64,000 bases of DNA from Variovorax paradoxus (GTDB lineage Bacteria; Pseudomonadota; Gammaproteobacteria; Burkholderiales; Burkholderiaceae_C). The translations under genes were made by a program, and so were the position numbers. This document shows, in pieces, positions 28,261 through 36,876 of this stretch. Every line of letters starts with the position of its first letter. Positions within the stretch are counted from its first letter, which is position 1. The stretch lies in assembly GCA_016806145.1 (NCBI GenBank), contig CP063166.1, forward strand, positions 5,952,001 through 6,016,000. Direction: 5' to 3'. A model generated the notes under the pieces. The model was not told the origin of the DNA. It searched no databases and worked only from the letters and a program-made list of their open reading frames with translations.

Positions 28261-29889
28261 GTGTCTTTCGCCTCCGAAACCCGCCGCCGCCGCACCTTCG
28301 CGATCATTTCCCACCCCGACGCCGGCAAGACCACGCTGACCGAGAAGCTGCTGCTGTTCTCCGGCGCGATCCAGATCGCCGGCTCGGTGAAGGCGCGCAA
28401 GGCCTCGCGCCACGCGACCTCCGACTGGATGGAGATCGAGAAGCAGCGCGGCATCTCGGTGGCTTCGTCGGTGATGCAGATGCTGTATCGCGACCACGTG
28501 ATCAACCTGCTCGACACGCCCGGCCACAAGGACTTCTCGGAAGACACCTACCGCGTGCTCACGGCGGTCGACTCGGCGCTGATGGTGATCGACGCGGCCA
28601 ACGGCGTGGAAGCGCAGACGCGGCGCCTGATCGAGGTCTGCCGCCAGCGCGACACGCCGATCATCACCTTCGTCAACAAGATGGACCGGGAAGTGCGCGA
28701 GCCGCTCGACATCCTCGACGAGGTGGAGCGCGAGCTCGGCATGCCCTGCGTGCCGATGACCTGGCCCGTGGGCCAGGGCAAGAGCTTCCGCGGGATCATG
28801 AACCTGCGCACGCAGGCCATGACGGTGTTCGAGTCGGGCAGCGAGCGCCTGCCGCAGGACTTCGAGACCATTCCCCTGAGCGAACGCGACACCCTTGCCA
28901 AGCGCTTCGGCGCCGACTTCGAGACCGCGATGGAGAGCATGGAGCTCGCCACCGGCGCCTCGCCAACCTGGGACCGCGAGGCCTTCCTCGCGGGCAAGCA
29001 GACGCCGGTGTTCTTCGGCTCGGGCGTGAACAACTTCGGCGTGATGGAAGTGCTCGACGCGCTGGTCGACCTCGCGCCCTCGCCGCAGTCGCGCACCAGC
29101 ACCACGCTGGTCAACCGCCAGCCGGTGGTGAAGGAGATCCAGCCCGAGGACAAGGACTTCGCGGGCGTGGTCTTCAAGGTGCAGGCCAACATGGACGCCA
29201 ACCACCGCGACCGCATCGCCTTCGTGCGCATGGCCTCGGGCAAGTACACGCCGGGCATGAAGCTCAAGGTGCAGCGCACCGCCAAGGAACTGCGTCCCAC
29301 CAGCGTCGTGACCTTCATGAGCCAGCGCCGCGAGGCGGTCGAGGAGGCCTATGCGGGCGACATCGTGGGCTTCACCACCCACGGCGGCGTGCAGCTCGGC
29401 GACACCATCACCGACGGCGCGAGCCTGCAGTTCACCGGCCTGCCCTTCTTCGCGCCCGAGCTGTTCATGACCGTGATCCTCAAGAACCCGCTGCGCACCA
29501 AGCAGTTGCAGCAGGGCCTGGCCCAGCTCGGCGAGGAAGGCGCGATCCAGGTGTTCCGCCCCGAGATCGGCGGCCCGATGCTGCTGGGCGCGGTCGGCCA
29601 GCTGCAGTTCGAAGTGGTGCAGCACCGGCTGAAGGCCGAGTACGACGCCGACGTGCGGCTCGAGGGCTGCCAGTACACCGGCGCGCGCTGGATCACGGCC
29701 GACACGCCGGCCGAGCTGCGCGAGTTCGTCAACGCCTATCCGCAGCGCATGGCCAAGGACGCGGCCGACACGCTGGCCTTCCTGTGCACCTCGCCGTACG
29801 ACGTGCGGCTGGCGCAGGAGCGCTTCCCGAAGATCCATTTCCACCCGCTGCGCGAACACGCGGGGCTGGCGCTGCAGAGCGCGGGATAA
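28261..29889 (+). CDS. prfC: Peptide chain release factor 3
   Basis: A 542-residue translational GTPase that recycles RF1 and RF2. G1 is SHPDAGKTTLTEKLL (about 17-31), the RGISVASSVMQM switch region is RF3-specific, G3 is DTPGHKDFSEDTYR and G4 NKMDR. It starts at GTG 28261 with only a weak ribosome site. The length is slightly above the E. coli protein (529). It is monocistronic; a long imperfect hairpin lies just after its stop. Confidence 0.97.
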   Translation: MSFASETRRRRTFAIISHPDAGKTTLTEKLLLFSGAIQIAGSVKARKASRHATSDWMEIEKQRGISVASSVMQMLYRDHVINLLDTPGHKDFSEDTYRVLTAVDSALMVIDAANGVEAQTRRLIEVCRQRDTPIITFVNKMDREVREPLDILDEVERELGMPCVPMTWPVGQGKSFRGIMNLRTQAMTVFESGSERLPQDFETIPLSERDTLAKRFGADFETAMESMELATGASPTWDREAFLAGKQTPVFFGSGVNNFGVMEVLDALVDLAPSPQSRTSTTLVNRQPVVKEIQPEDKDFAGVVFKVQANMDANHRDRIAFVRMASGKYTPGMKLKVQRTAKELRPTSVVTFMSQRREAVEEAYAGDIVGFTTHGGVQLGDTITDGASLQFTGLPFFAPELFMTVILKNPLRTKQLQQGLAQLGEEGAIQVFRPEIGGPMLLGAVGQLQFEVVQHRLKAEYDADVRLEGCQYTGARWITADTPAELREFVNAYPQRMAKDAADTLAFLCTSPYDVRLAQERFPKIHFHPLREHAGLALQSAG

Positions 29890-29904
29890 CGCGGAAGCGG
29901 GCAG

Positions 29905-30004
29905 CCGGACGCAGAGGACGCGAAGGTTTCGCGAAGGACGCCAAAGAGAAACAAAAAGGTTTTCTTCGCGCCCTTCGCGAAACCTTCGCGTTCTTCGCGT
30001 CCGG
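29905..30004. repeat. Long imperfect inverted repeat
   Basis: Two arms of about 41 bases (29905-29948 and 29964-30004) pair with only a few mismatches; the perfect core is GCGAAGGTTTCGCGAAGG. The spacer is A-rich (GAAACAAAAAGGTTT). It fills the gap between the convergent stops of prfC and the ABC permease gene. It may end transcription from both sides or be a copy of a dispersed element. Confidence 0.85.
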
Positions 30005-30014
30005 AAGTCCGAAT

Positions 30015-30830
30015 TCAACTGCCCGTCGAGGCGTAGTGCCTCAGGCCCAGCCCCCAGACGCGGAACGCCAGCGCGAGGAAGACGAAGCCCGCCAGCGGCG
30101 ACACCCAGCCCACCCAGTGCGGCGCGCCGAGCGGATCGGGCCGCCCGAGGATCAGCAGCGCGGGGTAGTAGGCCACGCAGGCCAGCGGCACCGCGAAGGT
30201 GAGCAGGCGCCGGAACCAGCGCGCGTACAGCGCCAGCGGGTACTGCGCCGCCTGCACGCCGCCATAGGTCAGCACGTTGGCGATCTCCAGGCTCTCGACG
30301 GTCCAGAAGGCCAGCGTGCCCTGCAGCACCAGGATGCCGAGGAACAGCGCCACGCCGCCGGCCAGTGCGAACAGCGCGACGGCCACCGCCTCGGGCGTCC
30401 AGGCGATGCCGGCCTGCGCGGTCGCGAAGCCGATCACCGCCAGCCCCTGCAGCAGCCGGCCCATGCGGCTGATGCGGAAGTCGTGGCCCATGAGCTGCAG
30501 CGCGAGCGGACGCGGGCGCAGCAGCAGGCGATCGAAGGCGCCGCTGCGCAGGAACTCGGTGCCCAGCACGTCGAAGCCGCGGCCCAGGGCGTCGGCCAGC
30601 GCGAACATGCAGTTGACCAGTCCGTAGAACAGCGCGACCTCGCCGAGCGTCCAGCCGCGCACCTCGCCGAAGCGGTGGAACATCGCCCAGACCGCGACCA
30701 CCTCGATGCCGGTGACGAGGAACTGGCCCACCGTGAGCATCAGCGCCGAGGCCGGGTAGCGCGCCTGCGCGCCGACCGAGGCCTTCACCAGCCGCAGGAA
30801 CAGCGCGATCGATCCCGGGGACCTGCTCAT
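30015..30830 (-). CDS. ABC-2 type permease (COG3694-like)
   Basis: A 271-residue membrane protein with about six transmembrane segments. It follows a second permease (7-base gap) and an ATPase on the same strand; this three-gene pattern (two ABC-2 permeases with DUF990-like folds plus a NatA-like ATPase) is a known exporter type with unknown cargo. Typical pieces are ALFYGLVNCMFALADALGRGFD and LLLRPRPLALQLMGHD, the latter a cytoplasmic coupling loop. It ends against the long inverted repeat after prfC. Confidence 0.88.
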   Translation of the reverse strand: MSRSPGSIALFLRLVKASVGAQARYPASALMLTVGQFLVTGIEVVAVWAMFHRFGEVRGWTLGEVALFYGLVNCMFALADALGRGFDVLGTEFLRSGAFDRLLLRPRPLALQLMGHDFRISRMGRLLQGLAVIGFATAQAGIAWTPEAVAVALFALAGGVALFLGILVLQGTLAFWTVESLEIANVLTYGGVQAAQYPLALYARWFRRLLTFAVPLACVAYYPALLILGRPDPLGAPHWVGWVSPLAGFVFLALAFRVWGLGLRHYASTGS

Positions 30831-30837
30831 GTCGCGC

Positions 30838-31683
30838 TCACCCGCCCTGCACCTGCAGCCGGCGCATGGTGCGCACCAGCAGCCAGCGGCCGGTGGCCAC
30901 CAGCAGCGCGATCCAGAAGCATTGCAGTGCCAGCCCGAGCAGCGCGTCGGCGCCGCGCAGCTGGCCGAAGTAGAGCCGCGCGGGAATGTCCATCAGCCCG
31001 GCCAGCGGCTGCACCAGCAGCGCCGTCTGCCAGGCATCGGGCAGCAGCGCGAGCGGCAGCAGGTTGCCCGACAGCACGATCACCAGCGGCGCCGACAGCG
31101 CGTTGATGCCGCGCTCGTTGAGCGCCGACAGCGTCGCGACGTTGAGCAGCATCACCATCGCGGTCGACAGCGCCAGGCCCAGCCCCATCGACAGCGCGAA
31201 GGCCAGCGCGGCCGCCACGCCCACCGGCGGCTGCCAGGCCCAGGCACCGAGCCCCAGCAGCGGCAGCGCGACGGCGGCGAAGCCCAGCATCAGCGCCGCG
31301 CGCGGCAGCAGGCGCGCGGCGATCCAGCCCGCACTGCGCGCATACCAGAGCGCATAGGCATCGACCGGGCGCAGCCGGTCGTAGGCCACCGAGCCGGTGC
31401 GCACCGACTGCGCCACCTCGGGATCGACCAGCCAGGGCATCAGCACCAGCAGGCCCTGCGCGAGCCAGGTGTAGGTGATGGCGTGCTCGAGCGACATCGG
31501 CGCCTGCGCGGCCGCCGAGGCGCCGCCGTAGAAGGCCGCGAACACCATCACCTTGATGCCGCCCCACCAGCACTGCGTGCCGAAGCCCGCGAGCGCGGCG
31601 GTGCGGTACTGCAGCATCTGCAGGAAACGCGAGGCGAAGGCCGCGGTGTAGGGGCGCGCGATCTCGCGCCATCCTTCCTTCAT
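30838..31683 (-). CDS. ABC-2 type permease (COG4587-like)
   Basis: A 281-residue protein with about six membrane segments. It starts with MKEGWREIARPYTAAFASRFLQ. Its coupling loop SVRTGSVAYDRLRPVDAYALWY matches the R-T/S-G-x(L/V)-D-x-L-L-R-P pattern of ABC-2 exporters of this group. ATG 31683 overlaps the stop of the ATPase gene (31680-31683), so the two are coupled. It presumably forms a heterodimeric channel with the next permease. Confidence 0.88.
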   Translation of the reverse strand: MKEGWREIARPYTAAFASRFLQMLQYRTAALAGFGTQCWWGGIKVMVFAAFYGGASAAAQAPMSLEHAITYTWLAQGLLVLMPWLVDPEVAQSVRTGSVAYDRLRPVDAYALWYARSAGWIAARLLPRAALMLGFAAVALPLLGLGAWAWQPPVGVAAALAFALSMGLGLALSTAMVMLLNVATLSALNERGINALSAPLVIVLSGNLLPLALLPDAWQTALLVQPLAGLMDIPARLYFGQLRGADALLGLALQCFWIALLVATGRWLLVRTMRRLQVQGG

Positions 31684-32687
31684 GCGTCGGCCGCTCCATG
31701 CATCGCATAGAAGCGCGCGATCACGGCCTCGATCGCCAGCCCCTCGAGCCGGATGTCCTCCACCGCATGCGCGGCCGCGATGCGCGCGATCAAGGCCGGC
31801 GCGGAGACGGCCGCGGGATCGAAGTCGAGCACCAGCGTGCGGCCGTCGCGCGCGTTCACGCGCACGCCGGGCCAGTGGGTGCCGAGGTCGTCGGGCAGTT
31901 GCGCCTCCTGCGCGAAGTCGACCACCAGCCGGCGCTCGGCCAGCACCTGCGCGCGCAGCGCCTCGACCGGGCTGTCGGCCAGCACGCGGCCATGGCCGAT
32001 CACGATCACGCGCCGCGCGAGCGCCTCGATGTCGTGCATGTCGTGCGTGGTCAAGAGCACCGTGGTGCCGCGCTCGCGGTTGGCGCGGCGCACGAAGTCG
32101 CGCACCGCGAGCTTCGAGGGCGCGTCGAGGCCGATGGTGGGCTCGTCGAGGAACAGGATCTCGGGCTCGTGCAGCAGCGCGGCCGCGATCTCGGCGCGCA
32201 TGCGCTGGCCCAGCGAGAGCTGGCGCACCGGCTGGTCGAGCACGCGCTCGAGGCTCAGCAGCGCGACCAGCTCGTCGCGCGTGCGGCGGTAGCGTTCGCG
32301 GTCGACGCGGTAGATGTCGCGCAGCAGGTCGAAGCCCTCGCCCACCGGCAGGTCCCACCACAGCTGGGTGCGCTGACCGAACACCACGCCGATGCGGCCC
32401 ACGTGGCGCTCGCGGTCGGCGAAGGGATCGCGCCCGTCGATGCGCACGCTGCCGCCGTCTGGCCGCAGGATGCCCGAGAGGATCTTGATGGTGGTGGACT
32501 TGCCCGCGCCGTTGGGACCGATGAAGCCCAGCAGCTCGCCGCGCTCGAGCGCGAAGGACACGCCCGCGAGCGCCTCGACCGTGCGATGGCGGCGATGCAG
32601 CAGGCCGCGCACGGCACCGAGCACGCCGGGGTCGCGTTCGGCGATGCGGTAGGTCTTGAGGAGGCGGTCGACGACGATCTGGGACAT
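31680..32687 (-). CDS. ABC transporter ATP-binding protein (COG4586-like)
   Basis: A 335-residue ATPase. Walker A is GPNGAGKS (57-64), the signature LSLGQ near 156, Walker B ILFLDEPTIGLD near 174-185, and the switch His is in TTHD. The preceding VVFGQRTQLWWDLPV is the Q-loop of the NatA/COG4586 type. It is the first gene of the three-gene exporter operon 32687-30015. The cargo is unknown. The start is ATG 32687 (MSQIVVDRLLKTY). Confidence 0.93.
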   Translation of the reverse strand: MSQIVVDRLLKTYRIAERDPGVLGAVRGLLHRRHRTVEALAGVSFALERGELLGFIGPNGAGKSTTIKILSGILRPDGGSVRIDGRDPFADRERHVGRIGVVFGQRTQLWWDLPVGEGFDLLRDIYRVDRERYRRTRDELVALLSLERVLDQPVRQLSLGQRMRAEIAAALLHEPEILFLDEPTIGLDAPSKLAVRDFVRRANRERGTTVLLTTHDMHDIEALARRVIVIGHGRVLADSPVEALRAQVLAERRLVVDFAQEAQLPDDLGTHWPGVRVNARDGRTLVLDFDPAAVSAPALIARIAAAHAVEDIRLEGLAIEAVIARFYAMHGAADA

Positions 32688-32803
32688 GGGCGGGCCGCGC
32701 CGGGGCGGTCTGCGCGACCGGCCGGCGGGGGCGGGATGCTACACGAAAGCGCGGCGCGCGCGGCCACCGGTACGATCCGCGCTCCTGCCGTGCCTCGTCC
32801 GCC

Positions 32804-33646
32804 ATGTCCTCCTCCACCGCGTCTTCCTCCCTCCCCGCCTCGCCCGACCGCCTGCTGCCGCTCGGGCAGTGGCCCGCCGCCGCGCGCGCCACGCTCGCGG
32901 GCGTGTTCACCGACATCGACGACACGCTGACCACCGAGGGCGCGATCACCGCCGATGCACTGGCCGCGCTCGGCGCGCTGCGCGCGGCCGGGCTGCAGGT
33001 GGTGGCGATCACCGGCCGGCCCGTGGGCTGGAGCGAGCCCTTCGTCAACGCCTGGCCGGTCGATGCGATCGTGGCCGAGAACGGCGCGGTGGCGCTGCTG
33101 CCGCTGCCCGGCGGCGGCATCGCCAAGCGCTACCAGCAGGACGCGCCCACGCGTGCCGCCAACTACCGGCGCATGCAGGCGGTGCTCGCGCGCATCGAGG
33201 CGGAAATTCCGGGCGCCGGCCGCGCCACCGACTCGCCGGGCCGCGAGACCGACATCGCGATCGACCACAGCGAGTTCGTACGGCTCGACGACGCCACCAT
33301 CGCGCGCGTGGTGGCGCTGATGCGCGGCGAGGGCATGCATGCCACCGTGAGCAGCATCCACATCAACGGCTGGTACGGCGGCAACGACAAGCTCGAGGGC
33401 GCGCGCTGGATCGTGCGCGAGCTCTGGGGCCGCCGGCTCGACGACGAGATCGCGCGCTGGGCCTACGTGGGCGACTCGACCAACGACCAGCTGATGTTCC
33501 GCAGCTTCGCGCACAGCATCGGCGTGGCGAACGTCGCGCGCTTCGTGCCGCAGCTGGAGTTCCTGCCGCACTACGTGACGCGCGGCGAGCGCGGCGCGGG
33601 CTTCGGCGAAGCGGTGGCCGCGATCCTCGCGGCGCGACCGAACTAA
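32804..33646 (+). CDS. HAD-superfamily hydrolase, type IIB
   Basis: A 280-residue phosphatase-like protein. Motif I is FTDIDDTLT (nucleophile D37, acid D39), motif II ITGRP and motif III/IV GDSTNDQLMF. A type IIB cap lies between motifs II and III (about residues 95-205). Such enzymes hydrolyse sugar phosphates or nucleotides; the TDIDDTLTTEG form recalls mannosyl- or sucrose-phosphatase-like members. It is divergent from the ABC operon and overlaps the convergent MFS gene by four bases at its end. Confidence 0.88.
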   Translation: MSSSTASSSLPASPDRLLPLGQWPAAARATLAGVFTDIDDTLTTEGAITADALAALGALRAAGLQVVAITGRPVGWSEPFVNAWPVDAIVAENGAVALLPLPGGGIAKRYQQDAPTRAANYRRMQAVLARIEAEIPGAGRATDSPGRETDIAIDHSEFVRLDDATIARVVALMRGEGMHATVSSIHINGWYGGNDKLEGARWIVRELWGRRLDDEIARWAYVGDSTNDQLMFRSFAHSIGVANVARFVPQLEFLPHYVTRGERGAGFGEAVAAILAARPN

Positions 33647-34911
33647 GGCGCGGCACGCCGGCGCAGCGGCGCCCATTGGTTCCAGGTGCCCACGGCCGCC
33701 ACCAGCAGCAGCACGCCCGCGTAGCCCTCGACCGTCGCGAGCAGCCCCAGCGGCGCGACCAGGAAGCCCGCGAGCATCGCCGGCAGGCTGAAGGCCAGGT
33801 AGCTCACCACGAAGATCGCCGCGAACAGCTCGCCGCGTTCGTGCGACTGGGCCAGCGGCGCGAGCGTCTGCACCAGCGCCGAGAAGGCGCCGCCGAAGCC
33901 GATGCCGGCCACCGCCGTGCCGACGAAGAACAGCGCCAGCGAACGCGTGGCGAGCGCCGCCAGCAGCAGCACCAGCCCGAGCGCCAGGCTGGCCATGCCG
34001 AGGATCGCCGGGCGCGGCGCCGCGAGGCGGCCCAGCAGCGTGGGCGCCGCGGCACCCACGCCCGACAGCACCGCGATCGTGAGGCCGTTGACCACGCCGC
34101 TGTCGATGCCGAACACGTGGTGCATCAGCGAAGGCGCGAGCGACAGGAACAGCCCGCCCAGCGCCCACACCGCGATGAACACCGGCAGCCCGCGCGCGAA
34201 CTCGGCGCGCGCCCGCGCGGGGATCGACACCCGCGGCACCAACGAGGCCAGCGCACCGGCGCGCGGCGTCACCGTCTCGGGCATCCACAGCACCAGCGCC
34301 GCGCCGAGCGCGAACACCAGCGCCAGCACGCCGAACACCCACGTCACCGGCTGCCCGGTCCAGCGCACCGCCATGCCCGTGAGCAGCGCGCCCAGCGCCA
34401 GGCCCGCGAGCGGCGACACGCTGGTGATCAGCGCGCCCAGCCGCTTCTTCGCGGCCGGCGCCGCCTCCACCACGGCCGCGCTCAGCGCGCCGCTCGCGAT
34501 GCCGGTCGCCACGCCCTGCACCACGCGCGCGAGGATCAGCCCGCCGATGTCGCCCGCCAGCAGGAACAGCCCCATCGCCACCGCCTGCAGCACCAGCGCC
34601 GCGAGCACCACCGGGCGGCGGCCGATGTGGTCGGACAGCGAGCCGGCGACCAGCAGCGAGATCAGCAGCGCGATGGCGTAGATCGCGAACGCCACCGTCA
34701 GCATCGAGGACGAGAAGCCCCAGGCGTGCTGGAACACCACGAACAGCGGCGACGGCGCGGCCGCCGCGAAGAAGAAGGCGAACAGCACCGCCGCCAGCAG
34801 CGGGAAGGCCAGGGCCGCCGGCATGCGCCGGGGCGCCGCGGCAATGGGCGCCGCGCGGACAGGGGCGGCGGCGGTGCCGGGGCGGCTTGCGAGGTCGGGG
34901 CATTGGGACAC
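33643..34911 (-). CDS. MFS exporter, 12-segment, TetR-controlled
   Basis: A 422-residue major facilitator with about 12 membrane segments. Motif A is GSLSDHIGRRPVV and motif C-like segments (GLALGALLTGMAV) suggest a drug/proton antiporter (DHA1-like). It starts at GTG 34911 with AAGGAG (34919-34924) seven bases upstream. It is divergent from a TetR gene; an operator-like repeat lies 28 bases upstream of the start, so repression by that TetR is likely. The substrate is unknown. Confidence 0.9.
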   Translation of the reverse strand: MSQCPDLASRPGTAAAPVRAAPIAAAPRRMPAALAFPLLAAVLFAFFFAAAAPSPLFVVFQHAWGFSSSMLTVAFAIYAIALLISLLVAGSLSDHIGRRPVVLAALVLQAVAMGLFLLAGDIGGLILARVVQGVATGIASGALSAAVVEAAPAAKKRLGALITSVSPLAGLALGALLTGMAVRWTGQPVTWVFGVLALVFALGAALVLWMPETVTPRAGALASLVPRVSIPARARAEFARGLPVFIAVWALGGLFLSLAPSLMHHVFGIDSGVVNGLTIAVLSGVGAAAPTLLGRLAAPRPAILGMASLALGLVLLLAALATRSLALFFVGTAVAGIGFGGAFSALVQTLAPLAQSHERGELFAAIFVVSYLAFSLPAMLAGFLVAPLGLLATVEGYAGVLLLVAAVGTWNQWAPLRRRAAP

Positions 34912-34938
34912 GGTGAACTCCTTGGCGCGGAACGACTC

Positions 34939-34962
34939 TTAACGCACAAATCTTTGCGTTTG
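34939..34962. promoter_or_regulatory. Operator-like palindrome 1 (MFS side)
   Basis: TTAACGCACA-N4-TTTGCGTTTG has arms that match at 7 of 10 positions and share the AACGCA/TGCGTT core with palindrome 2 near the tetR start. It lies 28 bases upstream of the MFS start. Confidence 0.65.
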
Positions 34963-34984
34963 CGATTCTAGGCCTCTCCCGCTG

Positions 34985-35008
34985 TTAAAGCAAATATCTT
35001 TGCGTTAA
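34985..35008. promoter_or_regulatory. Operator-like palindrome 2 (tetR side)
   Basis: TTAAAGCAAA-TATC-TTTGCGTTAA is a 24-base palindrome with one mismatch in the 10-base arms, 12 bases before tetR. Its centre lies 46 bases from that of palindrome 1. It fits TetR autoregulation. Confidence 0.75.
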
Positions 35009-35020
35009 AGTCGATTCACC

Positions 35021-35605
35021 ATGAACACCGCCGTCCCGTCCGCCGTTCCTTCGTCTTCAGCCAAGCGCCCCGGCGGGCGCAGTGCGCAGGTGCAGGCGCA
35101 GGTGCGCGCCGCGCTCGAGGAACTGGTCGCCGAACAGGGCCGAGAGCGCGTCACCGTGCCGGCCGTGGCCGAGCGCGCGGGCGTCAGCGCCTCCAGCATC
35201 TACCGCCGCTGGGGCGATCTTTCAGGCCTGCTCGCCGAGACCGCCACCCACCGCCTCGATCCAGACCGCCCGCTGCCGGACACCGGCACGCTGCGCGCCG
35301 ACCTCGAGGCCTGGGCGCGCGAACTCATCGAGCACCTGGCCAAGCCGTGCAACACCTCGCTGCTGAAAGCCGCGGCCGCGCTGGCCAACGGCGACGAGGA
35401 CACCGACTGCCTGCGCAGCCGCCGCCGCGAGGCGCTGGCCCTGGTGGAACAGGCCCGCGCGCGCGGCGAGGCCACGCCGACGGCCGAACAGGTGATCGAT
35501 CACCTGATCGCGCCGATCGTGTTCCGGCTGGTGTTCGGGGGGGAGCCGGTGCGCGGGGAGCTGGGGGAGCGGCTGGTGGGGGAGTTGTTCGCGATCAGCC
35601 AGTGA
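35021..35605 (+). CDS. TetR-family transcriptional repressor
   Basis: A 194-residue repressor. The N-terminal helix-turn-helix is at about residues 25-70 (VTVPAVAERAGVSASSIYRRWGDLSGLL). The C-terminal ligand domain (LEAWARELIEHLAKPCNTSLLKAAAALA, IDHLIAPIVFRLVFG) resembles the TetR_C_16 type. It is divergent from an MFS exporter, with two similar palindromes in the 109-base gap; the pair is a classic efflux repressor-pump unit. The inducer is unknown. Confidence 0.93.
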   Translation: MNTAVPSAVPSSSAKRPGGRSAQVQAQVRAALEELVAEQGRERVTVPAVAERAGVSASSIYRRWGDLSGLLAETATHRLDPDRPLPDTGTLRADLEAWARELIEHLAKPCNTSLLKAAAALANGDEDTDCLRSRRREALALVEQARARGEATPTAEQVIDHLIAPIVFRLVFGGEPVRGELGERLVGELFAISQ

Positions 35606-35662
35606 GCGCCATACCCATGCCGGCCATGTTTAAAAAACCATCAAAAATCGACACGTTTTCGC

Positions 35663-35687
35663 GATATGTCGATCACATCGACATGTC
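35663..35687. terminator. Inverted repeat after fic, possible terminator
   Basis: GATATGTCGAT-CAC-ATCGACATGTC has 11-base arms with one mismatch and touches the fic stop codon. On the minus strand it is followed, after GCGAAAACGTGTCGA, by TTTTT, so a weak terminator for fic is possible. The gap also has several GTCGAT copies. Confidence 0.5.
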
Positions 35688-36764
35688 TCACGCCACGAGT
35701 TCGTCGAAAAGCGCGTCGTTGACATAGTACTTTTCGCGGCCGTGGCGGCTTTCGCGCAGCACGCCCAGCCTGGCCAGCACCTGAAGATAGCCCGATGCCG
35801 TCTGCCGCTTGGCGATGCCGGCGTCGACCACGAACTGGATCTTGGTGTAAGGGTGACGGAAGATCACCTCGATCAGGTCCTTGCTGTAGACGTTCGGCGC
35901 CTCCCGCTGCACCCGCTCCCGGACCCTCTCCATCAGCGCTCGGATGCGCATCACCTGATCGAAGGTCTGCTGGGCCGTGCTCTCCACCGCCCGCAGCATG
36001 AAGAGCAGCCAGTTCTCCCAGTCCCGCGATTCGGTCACCCGGCGCAGGCCATCGTAGTAGCCGGCCCGGTTCGCGATGAAGTAGCGCGACAGGAAGAGCA
36101 CCGGGCTGTCCAGCAATCCCTTGTCGACCAAAAACAGCAGGTTCAGGATGCGCCCCGTTCGGCCGTTGCCGTCCGCAAAGGGATGAATGGCCTCGAACTG
36201 GTAGTGCATCACTGCCATCTTCAGCAAGGGGTCGAGATCGTCGTCGCCGTGGATGAAGCCCTCCAGGTTCGCGAGCTTTTCCCGGATCACGGCTTCGCCG
36301 ACCGGCGGCGTGTAGATCACCTCGCCCACGTTGTTCTTCAATGCGGTGCCGGGAATGGCGCGCACGCCGAACTCGATCTGCTTGATCCGCTGCGCGATCT
36401 CGATGAAGAGGTTGGTGGCCAGCGGGCGCGTCTTCAGGGCCTCGAGCCCGAGGTACAGCGCCTCGCGATAGCGCAGGACTTCCTTGGTGTGCGCATCGGC
36501 CTTGCCATCGGCATCGGCGTCCGCGCGATACAGCTCATCGTTGGTGGTGACGATGTTCTCGATCTCGGACGAAAGCCGGGCCTCCTGCAGAACGATGCTG
36601 CTGATCAGCACGTCCTGGTTCGGAATCTGCGCGGCGAGCCCTCGAAGGTTGGCCAGGACCCGGTTGGCGGAGATCGCCTGCTTGAGCACCGCCTTGCTTT
36701 CGAGCTCGATCGCGGGCGGCAGCAAAGGCAGCGCATTGAAGGGTTGCAGGCGATCGAATGCCAT
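35688..36764 (-). CDS. Fic-domain protein, self-inhibited AMP-transferase type
   Basis: A 358-residue protein. The Fic motif HPFADGNGRTGR (from H194) is complete, including the catalytic His and the anion-binding loop. Before it, the N-terminal helix holds the inhibitory motif S-x-x-x-E-N (S65-E69-N70 in LSSEIENI), so it belongs to class II Fic proteins that block their own ATP site. A Fic_N-like domain precedes and a C-terminal winged helix (about 300-355, KIQFVVDAGIAKRQTASGYLQVL) follows. Fic enzymes usually AMPylate target proteins such as GyrB. It lies alone, convergent to tetR, and is flanked by AT-rich repeats. Confidence 0.93.
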   Translation of the reverse strand: MAFDRLQPFNALPLLPPAIELESKAVLKQAISANRVLANLRGLAAQIPNQDVLISSIVLQEARLSSEIENIVTTNDELYRADADADGKADAHTKEVLRYREALYLGLEALKTRPLATNLFIEIAQRIKQIEFGVRAIPGTALKNNVGEVIYTPPVGEAVIREKLANLEGFIHGDDDLDPLLKMAVMHYQFEAIHPFADGNGRTGRILNLLFLVDKGLLDSPVLFLSRYFIANRAGYYDGLRRVTESRDWENWLLFMLRAVESTAQQTFDQVMRIRALMERVRERVQREAPNVYSKDLIEVIFRHPYTKIQFVVDAGIAKRQTASGYLQVLARLGVLRESRHGREKYYVNDALFDELVA

Positions 36765-36819
36765 TCGGAAGGCCGGACGTGTATAGGAAACCGCCGATTC
36801 TTATGCATGTCCGCCTTGT

Positions 36820-36850
36820 CATGTTTAAAAAGCTTCAACTTTTAAACATG
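36820..36850. promoter_or_regulatory. Perfect AT-rich palindrome upstream of fic
   Basis: CATGTTTAAAA (36820-36830) and TTTTAAACATG (36840-36850) are perfect 11-base arms with a 9-base spacer, 56 bases upstream of fic. The 12-base CATGTTTAAAAA recurs at 35625-35636 beyond the fic 3' end. It is an operator candidate or an insertion scar. Confidence 0.6.
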
Positions 36851-36876
36851 TTTGACAAAGAAGCAGGGAGCCCGCC

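Noticed and set aside
33163..33656. Short minus-strand frames inside the HAD hydrolase gene
   Set aside because: No ribosome sites and no family resemblance; the HAD motifs on the plus strand account for the region.
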